Assembly (NCBI RefSeq): GCF_021026335.1 | Contig: NZ_JAJNCY010000002.1 | Location: 186,001 to 250,000, forward strand | Source of the DNA: Rhizobium sp. C1 | Lineage (GTDB): Bacteria; Pseudomonadota; Alphaproteobacteria; Rhizobiales; Rhizobiaceae | Direction of reading: 5' to 3' | DNA length: 64,000 nucleotides | Shown: one piece after another, positions 16,859-23,839 of the stretch | Position numbering within the stretch: position 1 is the first letter of the stretch | How the letters are laid out: each line of letters opens with the position of its first letter | Made by a program: the position numbers and the translations under genes | The notes under the pieces: model-generated | What the model was told of the DNA's origin: nothing | The model's database searches: none | What the model saw: the letters and a program-made list of their open reading frames with translations, nothing else

Positions 16859-17524
16859 ATGACCGACCGCACCGGCTTCTTCACCCATGTCCGCGCCAGC
16901 CTCGGACAGGGCACGCTTTCACCCGCCCAGATCGACGGCCTCACCCGCCTGCTCGACGCCTTTGCCGCCCGGCGCGATCTCTTCGACCTGCGTTATCAGG
17001 CCTATATCCTGGCGACCGCCTGGCACGAGACCGGCGGACGGATGCAGCCGATGACGGAGAATTTGAACTATTCGTCGCGAGGCTTGCTCGCCACCTTCCC
17101 GAACCGCTTTTCCGCCGACGAGGCGAAGGTTTACGCGCGCCAGCCGGAGAAGATCGCCAACCGGGTTTATGCGAACCGCATGGGCAATGGCGACGAGGCC
17201 GGCGGCGATGGCTGGCGGTTTCGCGGACGCGGGCTGGTGCAGATCACCGGCCGGCGCAACTATCGCTGCTTCGGCATCGAGGGCGCACCCGACAAGGCGC
17301 TCGATCCGATCATTGCCACCCGTATCCTCATCAACGGCATGGTCAGCGGCGCCTTTTCCGGCGCCAGGCTTTCCGACTATTTCCGCCCTGGCCGCGAAGA
17401 CTGGGTGAAGGCCCGCGCCATTATCAACGGCACCGACAGGGCGGACCTGGTGGCGGGCTATGGGCGGGTGTTCTGGGAGGGGTTGGGGGCGTTGACTAAC
17501 CACCTTCGCGGCGCGGCAGAATAA
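16859..17524 (+). CDS. GH19-type endolysin (chitinase-like lysozyme)
   Basis: A 221-residue soluble protein with the glycoside hydrolase family 19 phage-lysin pattern: YILATAWHETGGRMQPMTEN, in which the Glu of HETGG is the likely catalytic acid, then NRVYANRMGNGDE and GWRFRGRGLVQITGRRNY. Such enzymes cleave peptidoglycan glycan strands to release particles. It has no signal peptide, so it would need a holin; a holin-like protein closes the cluster at 36146. In the Rhodobacter GTA, lysis genes are encoded elsewhere, so presence here is notable. The ATG at 16859 follows the repeat and is the start that matches the domain. Confidence 0.82.
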   Translation: MTDRTGFFTHVRASLGQGTLSPAQIDGLTRLLDAFAARRDLFDLRYQAYILATAWHETGGRMQPMTENLNYSSRGLLATFPNRFSADEAKVYARQPEKIANRVYANRMGNGDEAGGDGWRFRGRGLVQITGRRNYRCFGIEGAPDKALDPIIATRILINGMVSGAFSGARLSDYFRPGREDWVKARAIINGTDRADLVAGYGRVFWEGLGALTNHLRGAAE

Positions 17525-17525
17525 T

Positions 17526-17574
17526 ACCCCCTCTGGCTGCCGCCATCTGCCCCACAAGGGGGGAGACGGATGTG
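17526..17574. repeat. REP-like palindromic element downstream of the endolysin
   Basis: ACCCCCTCTGGCTGCCGCCA, then CTGCCCCACAAGGGGGGAGACGG, the inverted form of the element at 3190. It starts just after the endolysin stop. Confidence 0.7.
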
Positions 17575-17684
17575 GCTTGGGCCTCTTTCAGACACCGAAC
17601 CCGTTCATTCGCAAATAGCCTCGGCCTGGCCACGACGCCTGAGACATGGACGTTACAGGGGTCTTCCCGCCTCTCCTCCACGCC

Positions 17685-17814
17685 GTCATGCCGGACTTGA
17701 TCCGGCATCCAGCCAGCCCGCGTCCGCGGGCTGAGAAGACTCGTTTAAAAGATAGAGTCATCTCGCGCGATGGACATCGCGCGGCTGGATCCCGGCTCAA
17801 GGCCGGGATGACGG
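17685..17814. repeat. RIME-like mosaic element, copy 1
   Basis: The ends are GTCATGCCGGACTTGATCCGG and CCCGGCTCAAGGCCGGGATG, and inside are hairpins AGCCCGCGTCCGCGGGCTGA and GCGCGATGGACATCGCGC. This two-palindrome layout resembles Rhizobium intergenic mosaic elements. A close copy is at 29715. It fills the gap between endolysin and portal genes. Confidence 0.8.
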
Positions 17815-17860
17815 AGGGTGAGGCGCTTTTGAAATCCCTTACGATCGAAAGGACCCCTGA

Positions 17861-19006
17861 ATGCGCATTCCCTTCCTCACCCCTAGCACCACCCCTTCCG
17901 AGACCAAATCCACCGGCCTCTCTACCCTCTTCGCGCTCGCCACCTCCGGTCCCGCACACTGGTCGCAGCGCTCCTATCAGAGCCTCGCGCGCGAGGGCTT
18001 CATGCGCAATCCGGTGGCCTATCGCGCCGTTCGCATGATTGCCGAAGCGGCGGCCTCCGTGCCGTGGCTCGTGACGGACGCCGGGGCGGAGGCGGAAGAC
18101 CATGCGCTCAAAGGCCTGCTCGCCCGCCCCAATCCGCGTCAGGGCGGGGCGGAGTTCATGGAGGCGCTGTATGGCCATCTGCTGCTCTCGGGCAATGCCT
18201 TCGTCGAGCCGGTGGAGGTGGGCGGCGACTTGCGCGAGCTGCATCTCCTGCGGCCCGACCGCATCCGCGTGATCGAAGGCGCGGATGGCTGGCCGAGCGC
18301 CTATGAATATCGCGTTGGGTCGAGCGTGCGGCGCTTTTCCGTCGAGGCCGAGCCGGGGTTGTTGCACCTCAGGCTCTTCCATCCGCTAGACGACCACATG
18401 GGCTTCGCGCCGCTGGAGGCCGCCGCCAAGGCGCTCGACCTCTCCAATGCTTCCGCCAGCTGGAACAAGGCGCTGCTCGACAATTCTGCCCGGCCTTCCG
18501 GCGCGCTGGTCTATCAGCCGAAGGAGGGCGGCAATCTTTCCGCCAGCCAGTATGAGCGGCTGAAAGCCGAACTGGCGGAGGGCTATTCCGGCCCGGCGCG
18601 CGCCGGCCGCCCCATGCTGCTGGAAGGCGGGCTCGACTGGAAATCCATGGGCCTCAGCCCCCGCGAAATGGATTTCGCCGAGGCGAAGAACGGCGCCGCC
18701 CGCGACATCGCACTCGCCTTCGGCGTGCCGCCCATGCTGATCGCCATCCCTGGCGACAACACCTATGCCAATTACGCCGAAGCCAATCGCGCCTTCTGGC
18801 GCCTCACCGTGCTGCCGCTGATCTTCCGCACGGCGGAGGCGATGACGGGGTGGTTGGCCGGTGTCTATCCGGGCGTGAAGCTGGGGTTCGATCTCGACCA
18901 GGTCGCGGGGCTTTCGGCCGAGCGCGGGGAATTGTGGGCGCGGGTGGGCGCTGCGGGGTTCCTGAGCGATGCGGAGAAGCGGGAGGCGGTGGGGTGGGAG
19001 GGGTGA
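17861..19006 (+). CDS. GTA portal protein (gp3), HK97-type
   Basis: A 381-residue portal subunit. It has the usual opening RSYQSLAREGFMRNPVAYRA with AVRMIAEAAASVPWLV, then NPRQGGAEFMEALYGHLLLS, LRPDRIRVIEG and MDFAEAKNGAARDIALAFGV followed by PPMLIAIPGDNTYANYAEAN. These are the standard blocks of HK97-family portals. Twelve copies form the ring through which DNA enters the capsid. It follows the endolysin and a RIME-like element. The next GTA genes are displaced 2.5 kb downstream by unrelated genes. Confidence 0.95.
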   Translation: MRIPFLTPSTTPSETKSTGLSTLFALATSGPAHWSQRSYQSLAREGFMRNPVAYRAVRMIAEAAASVPWLVTDAGAEAEDHALKGLLARPNPRQGGAEFMEALYGHLLLSGNAFVEPVEVGGDLRELHLLRPDRIRVIEGADGWPSAYEYRVGSSVRRFSVEAEPGLLHLRLFHPLDDHMGFAPLEAAAKALDLSNASASWNKALLDNSARPSGALVYQPKEGGNLSASQYERLKAELAEGYSGPARAGRPMLLEGGLDWKSMGLSPREMDFAEAKNGAARDIALAFGVPPMLIAIPGDNTYANYAEANRAFWRLTVLPLIFRTAEAMTGWLAGVYPGVKLGFDLDQVAGLSAERGELWARVGAAGFLSDAEKREAVGWEG

Positions 19007-19245
19007 GTGATGTTGGATAAACAGCGACTTAAGATGGGCATAAGAATCCGGGTAGCTTCGAAGAATATCTCGTTTGGGTCATTGACCTAGAGAAAAAAAC
19101 CATTCCCACTGTCGCTGAAATCGCTTCAACTTATTTTGCGGAAGTCGCCTCGAAAGTTGCATGCTTTCGGCTTGCAATTTTGACGACCGTGTTGCACTTT
19201 CAGCGCGCAAGATAACGAATAATTCGCGCAAAAATTTGAGGCTAT

Positions 19246-19581
19246 ATGGCATTAAGTCCAAAATCATTTGACGGGGCCTTCAAGTACGCCTCGAAGTTTG
19301 ACAAGGACACTTTTGTCTTCATCGTGATCGTTGTCATGATTACGGTTCTTGTAGCCGCGCGTGTGGAGTTGATCGTCGCCGTTGAAATGGCGGGATTTTT
19401 GATTATCTCGTATGTAATTTACCGATATGCGCTCAGCAAATTGCAGGCTAAGGAACGAGAAGAGCTTTTCAAAAGTTTGCCACCAGCAAGGGCCAAAAAA
19501 CTCATTCTTGACTCCGCAACTCCAGACGAGCAAAAAAAGCTCAAGGCAATGAGCGAGCGTGTCAAGCAGGGACGCAAATGA
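19246..19581 (+). CDS. Unrecognised small membrane protein, first gene of an AT-richer pair
   Basis: A 111-residue protein I do not recognise. Residues about 23-64 form two adjacent membrane helices (TFVFIVIVVMITVLVA and EMAGFLIISYVIYRYAL), and the C-terminal 45 residues are charged and helical (KLQAKEREELFKSLPPARAK). It overlaps the next gene by four bases. Base composition is unlike the neighbours: two 60-base lines counted by eye gave about 45 and 53 percent G+C, against a clearly higher value in the GTA genes. It lies between the portal gene and the antisense oxygenase, where GTA clusters normally have no such gene, which suggests later insertion. Confidence 0.65.
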   Translation: MALSPKSFDGAFKYASKFDKDTFVFIVIVVMITVLVAARVELIVAVEMAGFLIISYVIYRYALSKLQAKEREELFKSLPPARAKKLILDSATPDEQKKLKAMSERVKQGRK

Positions 19582-20159
19582 TGGTTTCGGCTTTTGATTA
19601 TATCGCAGCGAATTCTGGCACAATCGTATTGGTGCTTGCTTTCACTTTGTTCGCCGCGGCGTTTGGCGCAGTGAAGATTAGAGAACAGCAAGTGCGAGCG
19701 AGTTTTTTCCAGCACGCGACGGTTGAAATGGAATCGGCAATGATTTCGGCGGAGCGGGTTTTGCAGAACGGGGCGACCCCGCCCGCTGTGCGCGAAGTTT
19801 TGCTGACCATGCTGAATGCAGTATCCGATCCTGAACTTGGGCGTAGTTTCTCCGAGTTTTATCTAAAAACAACCGCAAGAAAGTCGAGAAAGCCTGCGCA
19901 GCCGAACGAATTATCGAGGGCTATCGATCGTCTCCATCTGTCGCACCCTGAACTTGCCGCAGATATTCACAAGGCGTTGATGGCGTTTACACTTTTTCTT
20001 CCTGTCATGTATGCCGATCAAGTAGATATATTAGAAAATGCTGGCGAAGGCGCGATGGCTCCTGAATCCGTATTTGATAGGGTCGCAAAAGTCGGCGCCA
20101 TGCTGAAGTCGGAGAAAAACGGCAAAAACGGCGGTGATGGCACGGCTTTGGCGTATTGA
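19578..20159 (+). CDS. Unrecognised membrane-anchored protein, second gene of the AT-richer pair
   Basis: A 193-residue protein I do not recognise. One hydrophobic helix near residues 13-33 (SGTIVLVLAFTLFAAAFGAV) is followed by about 150 soluble, mainly helical residues with MESAMISAERVLQNG, ELSRAIDRLHLSHPELAADI and a second hydrophobic patch near residues 137-150. The start overlaps the previous stop (ATGA), so the pair is co-translated. Like its partner it is AT-richer than the flanking genes. No catalytic motif is visible. Its position within a GTA cluster suggests cargo, but no function should be assumed. Confidence 0.65.
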   Translation: MMVSAFDYIAANSGTIVLVLAFTLFAAAFGAVKIREQQVRASFFQHATVEMESAMISAERVLQNGATPPAVREVLLTMLNAVSDPELGRSFSEFYLKTTARKSRKPAQPNELSRAIDRLHLSHPELAADIHKALMAFTLFLPVMYADQVDILENAGEGAMAPESVFDRVAKVGAMLKSEKNGKNGGDGTALAY

Positions 20160-20201
20160 AGTCAATCGAGTAGGGCGGCAGGTCGCCGCCCGCCATCCCC
20201 T

Positions 20202-21194
20202 TCACATCACCGTCTTCCGAAACTTCCCCATCAGATACGGCCCCGACAGCACCGGCTCGTACTTCCCCGCGTCCCCCGCGCCGACACACGACGGCAGCGT
20301 CGAAATCTCCGCGTGCCAGTCCGGCTGGTGGAAGAAGGCGATGGACTGGCGGCGGTTGAGGCCGCCTTGTTCGGGGGGCACGTTGACGACGCGGTGGAGG
20401 GTGGAGACCCAGCGGTCGTTGGTCCAGCGCGCCATCAGGTCGCCGATATTGATGACGAAGGCGCCGTCGACCGGCGGGATCTCGCGCCAGGTGCCCTCCG
20501 GCGTCATGATTTCCAGCCCGCGTGAGCCGGCATCGGGAAGCAGGATCGTCAGGCTGCCATAATCGGTATGCGCGCCGGCGCGGAGCTGCCCTTCCGGCGG
20601 CGCGCGGTCGAGCTCAGGATAGTTCAGCGCCCGCATGGCGCTGATCGGGTTCTTGAGGAACGGGTCGAAGAAATGCGTCTCAAGCTCCAGCGCCTCGGCA
20701 AAGGCGCGCATAATGCGCTTCGCCAGATCCGCCATCGCGGTGAAATAGGCCTCCCAGGCGGGGCGGAAACCCTCCGGCCCCTCCGGCCAGATATTGTCGG
20801 CAAAGCAGAAGGAGAGAGCGTCCTTGTCCGTCATGCCCGGCGGTGTGGTCAAAGGCCCGGCATTGAAGCTCTCCTTCAGGTCCGGCGGGGAATCGACGCC
20901 GCGCGATTTCGCCAGCGCTTCCACGCCGGGGCCGAGATAGCCATACGGATAGCCTGCGTAAGGCGGGGCCGCGCGATGCTTCACCTCCGGCGCAAGATCG
21001 AAGAAGGCGCGGGCCTTGGCGCTGAGATTGGCAATGACTTCCGGCGCGATGCCGTGGCCGGAGATCGCGAGAAACCCCGTTTCGCGACAGATGCGGTCGA
21101 GTTCGCGCGCAAGGCTCGCGCGGTTCGCGCCGGTGGCTGCCTCGAAGGCGGCGAGATTGAAAACGGCGAAATCGGATTGGGCAGCGGTGGACAT
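20202..21194 (-). CDS. 2-oxoglutarate/Fe(II)-dependent oxygenase, isopenicillin N synthase-like
   Basis: A 330-residue enzyme with the N-terminal DIOX_N pattern CRETGFLAISGHGIAPEVIA and the double-stranded beta-helix core: HTDYGSLTILL supplies the HxD iron ligands, LHRVVNVPPE the distal histidine, and RQSIAFF the RxS that binds 2-oxoglutarate. It probably oxidises a small molecule in the cytoplasm; substrate unknown. The start at 21194 (MSTAAQSDF) is chosen because the preceding in-frame sequence is not domain-like. It lies antisense inside the GTA cluster between the AT-richer pair and the DUF6107-like gene, with no obvious phage role. Confidence 0.9.
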   Translation of the reverse strand: MSTAAQSDFAVFNLAAFEAATGANRASLARELDRICRETGFLAISGHGIAPEVIANLSAKARAFFDLAPEVKHRAAPPYAGYPYGYLGPGVEALAKSRGVDSPPDLKESFNAGPLTTPPGMTDKDALSFCFADNIWPEGPEGFRPAWEAYFTAMADLAKRIMRAFAEALELETHFFDPFLKNPISAMRALNYPELDRAPPEGQLRAGAHTDYGSLTILLPDAGSRGLEIMTPEGTWREIPPVDGAFVINIGDLMARWTNDRWVSTLHRVVNVPPEQGGLNRRQSIAFFHQPDWHAEISTLPSCVGAGDAGKYEPVLSGPYLMGKFRKTVM

Positions 21195-21530
21195 GGGTTT
21201 CGGCTCCTGAAGGACGAGCCGAATGTTTCGCCTTTTGGATGCGCTGTCCAGAGCGCCAAAGCTGTGATGCACCGGGAGAACTCGCCTTTCAGGGCGCGTT
21301 TATCCCGCATCTTCAAGGACTTGTTGCATCCTGCGGAATCGGATTGTGCGCCAGATGGCATGGACGCCGAATTGCCGCCGCAAGAAAACGGCGTAGGCGA
21401 TTCAAAGGATTCACGAAATTGCGGACGCCTGACTCAACGGCAAGCCTCAACGTCAAGGCTTCGCCGGCGCGGGACGCCAGGCGTTCGCGCGGGGTTGATC
21501 GGTCCGCAGTCTATCAGCGAGGATTTAACG
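21195..21530. other. Gap between the oxygenase and the small GTA membrane gene
   Basis: About 335 bases carrying the divergent leaders of the oxygenase and the 21531 gene. I see no reliable gene, only unclassified short inverted repeats. Confidence 0.35.
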
Positions 21531-21839
21531 ATGACTTATATCGCGGGCGACGGCCAGATGATGGCGGCGCGCATTGCGGGCTCCGTGGCGGGCGTGGCCA
21601 TTTCGCTCATCTACATGCTGCCGCATGGCAGGCGCGAGGCGGCGACAAGGCTTGCCACCGGCCTCGTCGCCGGCCTCGTCTTCGGCCCGGCCGCGGGCCT
21701 CATCGGCGCCGAAAAGTTCGGCCTCGCAGCCACGCTCTCCGCGCCCGAAACCGTCCTCTCCGGCTCCGCCGCCGTCAGCCTCACCGCCTGGTGGGCGCTG
21801 GGGGCGCTGAGGAGGGTCGCGGAGCGGTGGGGGCGGTGA
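21531..21839 (+). CDS. Small membrane protein at the GTA gp3.5 position (DUF6107-like)
   Basis: A 102-residue protein with two or three glycine- and alanine-rich membrane segments (GSVAGVAISLIYMLPHGRRE, GLVAGLVFGPAAGLIG, SAAVSLTAWWALGAL). Rhizobial GTA clusters have a small membrane protein of this kind between portal and protease genes, and I recall it as DUF6107. Its contribution to the particle is unknown. The ATG at 21531 is used because upstream in-frame sequence has no membrane character. It is now separated from the portal gene by three other genes and from the protease gene by the HicAB pair. Confidence 0.65.
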   Translation: MTYIAGDGQMMAARIAGSVAGVAISLIYMLPHGRREAATRLATGLVAGLVFGPAAGLIGAEKFGLAATLSAPETVLSGSAAVSLTAWWALGALRRVAERWGR

Positions 21840-21927
21840 GGGGCTATTGATGGTGGATTGAATGTCTGCAATCATGGCACGAACGGGCGGTTGTCGGAGG
21901 TCTTCGTTGGGGTCTCGGTTGGAGAGA

Positions 21928-22149
21928 ATGCGAGCCAATACTAGAGCCGACTGGCGCATCTCCGATGTGGAGGCGCTTTGCCGAGAGTATGGAGTGACCT
22001 TTGCGACACCGCGCGGCGGCGGGTCCCACTGCAAGGTCACGCACGCATCGCAAGCCGAGATTTTGACGATCCCTTTCAAGCGGCCGATCAAACCTGTATA
22101 TATTCGTAGGTCGGTAGAATTCATCGACGCCGTGAGGACCGAGACATGA
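21928..22149 (+). CDS. hicA: HicA-family mRNA interferase toxin
   Basis: From the ATG at 21928, preceded by TTGGAGAGA, the product is 73 residues, the usual HicA size. It contains RISDVEALCREYGVTFATPR then GGGSHCKVTHASQAEILTIP, in which the histidine of the GSH motif is the catalytic residue of HicA ribonucleases. The end, KPVYIRRSVEFIDAV, fits the last strand and helix. HicA cleaves mRNA and is neutralised by HicB, whose gene overlaps it by four bases here. An ATG at 21862 would add 22 residues without family character. Confidence 0.85.
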   Translation: MRANTRADWRISDVEALCREYGVTFATPRGGGSHCKVTHASQAEILTIPFKRPIKPVYIRRSVEFIDAVRTET

Positions 22150-22376
22150 AAGCGCTGGAATACGCAGTTCTGCTTTCGCCGCTGTCGGAAGACGAGGGCG
22201 GTGGTTTTGTCGCGACGGTTCCCGATCTGCCTGGATGCATGAGCGATGGCGAAACGCCTGAAGAGGCCTTGGCCAATGTTCAGGATGCGATCGATTGCTG
22301 GATCGAGGCTGCGATTGATCATGGGCGGGCCGTGCCTTCTCCGACCATTGCTCACGAACGGCGCGCCTCCGGCTGA
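22146..22376 (+). CDS. hicB: HicB-family antitoxin, short form
   Basis: A 76-residue protein with the HicB half-RNase-H pattern: YAVLLSPLSEDEGGGFVATV, then PDLPGCMSDGETPEEALANV and DAIDCWIEAAIDHGRAVPSP. It should bind and block HicA. It ends soon after the core, without a C-terminal ribbon-helix-helix or HTH domain, so autoregulation would need another factor or another binding mode. It overlaps hicA by four bases and is followed after 26 bases by an intrinsic terminator. Confidence 0.88.
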   Translation: MKALEYAVLLSPLSEDEGGGFVATVPDLPGCMSDGETPEEALANVQDAIDCWIEAAIDHGRAVPSPTIAHERRASG

Positions 22377-22402
22377 TCAATGCCTCAATGATACCCTATC
22401 CC

Positions 22403-22427
22403 AACCCGGCCTTCGTGCCGGGTTTTT
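22403..22427 (+). terminator. Intrinsic terminator after hicB
   Basis: AACCCGGC, loop CTTCGT, GCCGGGTT, followed by TTTTT-C. The stem is a perfect 8 base pairs. It separates the HicAB module from the prohead protease gene that starts 31 bases later. Confidence 0.8.
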
Positions 22428-22457
22428 CATTGCCCCATCCACGAGGAAACCCCACCC

Positions 22458-22991
22458 ATGCTGACCGCCGATTGCGAGCACAAATTCCTGTCCCTCGAAC
22501 TCAAGGGCGTGACCGCCGAAGGGCGCTTCTCCGGCTATGCGAGCCTGTTCGGTGAGCCGGATCTCGGCAAGGATGTGATCGAGCGCGGGGCGTTTTCGCG
22601 TTCGCTGTCCGAACGCGGCATTGCCGGCATCCGCATGCTCTTCCAGCACGATCCGGCAAGCCCGCTCGGCCGCTGGGTCACGCTGAAGGAGGATGCGCGC
22701 GGGCTCTATGTCGAGGGTCAGTTTGCACCGGGCGTCGCCAAGGCCGACGAGGTGCGTCGGCTGATGAAGGCCCGCGCGCTCGACGGTCTCTCCATCGGCT
22801 TCCGCACGGTGCGGGCCAGGCGCGACGCCAAGACGGGCATCCGCCACATCCTCGAAGCCGACCTCTGGGAAATCTCCGTCGTCACGTTTCCGATGCTTCC
22901 ATCTGCCCGCGTTAGCGAGGTGAAGGAGATGAGCGGCGGGGCGCTGCTGGCCGCAAAGCTCAGGCATGCGGCGGGGGTGATGCGGGGTTGA
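22458..22991 (+). CDS. GTA prohead protease (gp4), HK97 family
   Basis: A 177-residue serine protease of the herpesvirus-assemblin type that trims the capsid protein during assembly. It shows FSGYASLFGEPDLGKDVIER, GIRMLFQHDPASPLGRW with the catalytic histidine, GLYVEGQFAPGVAKADEV and ARALDGLSIGFRTVRAR with the LSIGF serine. It precedes the capsid gene in the usual order, but here the RelE/HTH module lies between them. It begins 31 bases after the terminator that follows hicB, so it needs its own promoter or transcription through the terminator. Confidence 0.95.
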   Translation: MLTADCEHKFLSLELKGVTAEGRFSGYASLFGEPDLGKDVIERGAFSRSLSERGIAGIRMLFQHDPASPLGRWVTLKEDARGLYVEGQFAPGVAKADEVRRLMKARALDGLSIGFRTVRARRDAKTGIRHILEADLWEISVVTFPMLPSARVSEVKEMSGGALLAAKLRHAAGVMRG

Positions 22992-23009
22992 AATTCGAAA
23001 TATAGCACT

Positions 23010-23025
23010 ATAAACTATAGTTTAT
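23010..23025. promoter_or_regulatory. Perfect 16-base palindrome before the RelE/HigB-type toxin gene
   Basis: ATAAACTATAGTTTAT is its own reverse complement. It lies 20 bases upstream of the toxin start, just after the protease stop. Toxin-antitoxin operons are autoregulated through such operators, so this is the likely binding site of the HTH antitoxin at 23409. Confidence 0.6.
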
Positions 23026-23044
23026 GGAGCGATAGGGGTTCGGC

Positions 23045-23425
23045 TTGCGCATCTTTCTCACCCGCTGGACGGCACGTTTCGTTCGCCGTGAACGCGTGAG
23101 TGGTGCAAGCCTTGCCGAGGCTGTTGAGCGTGCCGAACGCGGTCTTGTCGATGCCGATCTCGGTGGCGGTTTGATCAAGATGCGGGTGGCGCGGAGTGGG
23201 CAAGGGCGTTCGGGCGGTTTTCGCACGATGCTGGCCTTCAAAAGCGGGGATCGCGCTGTCTTTCTCTACGCCTTTGCCAAGAACGAGCGCGAGAATGTCG
23301 GGCCGGATGAATTGCAGACTTTGCGGGAACTGGCGCGGGCGTGGCTGCGCGCCGGTGATGCTGACCTGGAGGCTGCGGCGCGCACCGGCCAACTTGAGGA
23401 AATGGACGATGGAAAACGGACATAA
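23045..23425 (+). CDS. RelE/HigB-type toxin (PF06296-like)
   Basis: A 126-residue protein from a TTG start. The core reads GGGLIKMRVARSGQGRSGGF, then RTMLAFKSGDRAVFLYAFAK and NVGPDELQTLRELARAWL, the pattern of RelE-superfamily toxins paired with HTH antitoxins. Such toxins cleave mRNA, often at the ribosome. No ATG lies in frame upstream before a stop, so TTG at 23045 is the best start. It overlaps the antitoxin gene by 17 bases. The catalytic residues are not certain by eye. Confidence 0.78.
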   Translation: MRIFLTRWTARFVRRERVSGASLAEAVERAERGLVDADLGGGLIKMRVARSGQGRSGGFRTMLAFKSGDRAVFLYAFAKNERENVGPDELQTLRELARAWLRAGDADLEAAARTGQLEEMDDGKRT

Positions 23426-23744
23426 GAACAGCGGGCTGGCGCAAGCCCTTCTCGAAACCGCGGACGATATGGCGGAACTGGGACTGCTGACCCCTGACGA
23501 GCATCGCAAGATCACGTTGCGGCATGCGGTTCAGGATGCACCCTCCGATCTGATCGCGCTTTCGGGCGAGGATATCCGGGCGCTACGCGAGAAGGCCAAT
23601 ATGAGCCAGGCCGTCTTTGCCCGTCATCTGAACCTGACGACCGGCTATGTCTCGCAACTGGAGCGCGGAGCGAAAAAGCCCAAAGGGCCGGCGCTGGTTC
23701 TTCTGAACCTCATTCGCCGGCGCGGGATCGACGCCATCACCTGA
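23409..23744 (+). CDS. HTH (Xre-type) antitoxin of the RelE/HigB module
   Basis: A 111-residue protein. The N-terminal half is helical (LAQALLETADDMAELGLLTP). The C-terminal half is an Xre helix-turn-helix: IRALREKANMSQAVFARHLN, then LTTGYVSQLERGAKKPKGPA. This toxin-first arrangement, with the HTH in the antitoxin, is that of HigBA/NadS-type modules. It presumably neutralises the upstream toxin and represses the operon through the palindrome at 23010. The module ends in a terminator at 23792. Confidence 0.88.
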   Translation: MENGHKNSGLAQALLETADDMAELGLLTPDEHRKITLRHAVQDAPSDLIALSGEDIRALREKANMSQAVFARHLNLTTGYVSQLERGAKKPKGPALVLLNLIRRRGIDAIT

Positions 23745-23791
23745 CCAATCCACCATCCCCGGCCCGCCATCCACGCGCCGGTTTCGCCTGA

Positions 23792-23816
23792 GGGGTCGCT
23801 TCGCGGCCCCTTTTTT
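23792..23816 (+). terminator. Intrinsic terminator between the antitoxin and capsid genes
   Basis: GGGGTCGC, loop TTC, GCGGCCCC, then TTTTTT. The stem is 8 pairs with one G-U. The capsid gene begins 24 bases later, so most transcripts of the toxin-antitoxin module should stop before it. Confidence 0.85.
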
Positions 23817-23839
23817 GTTGCCTCAAAAAGGAAATGCAC

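Noticed and set aside
19079-19267. A 62-codon minus-strand frame in the leader of the AT-richer pair
   Set aside because: No ribosome site and no domain; it overlaps the likely promoter region of the plus-strand pair.
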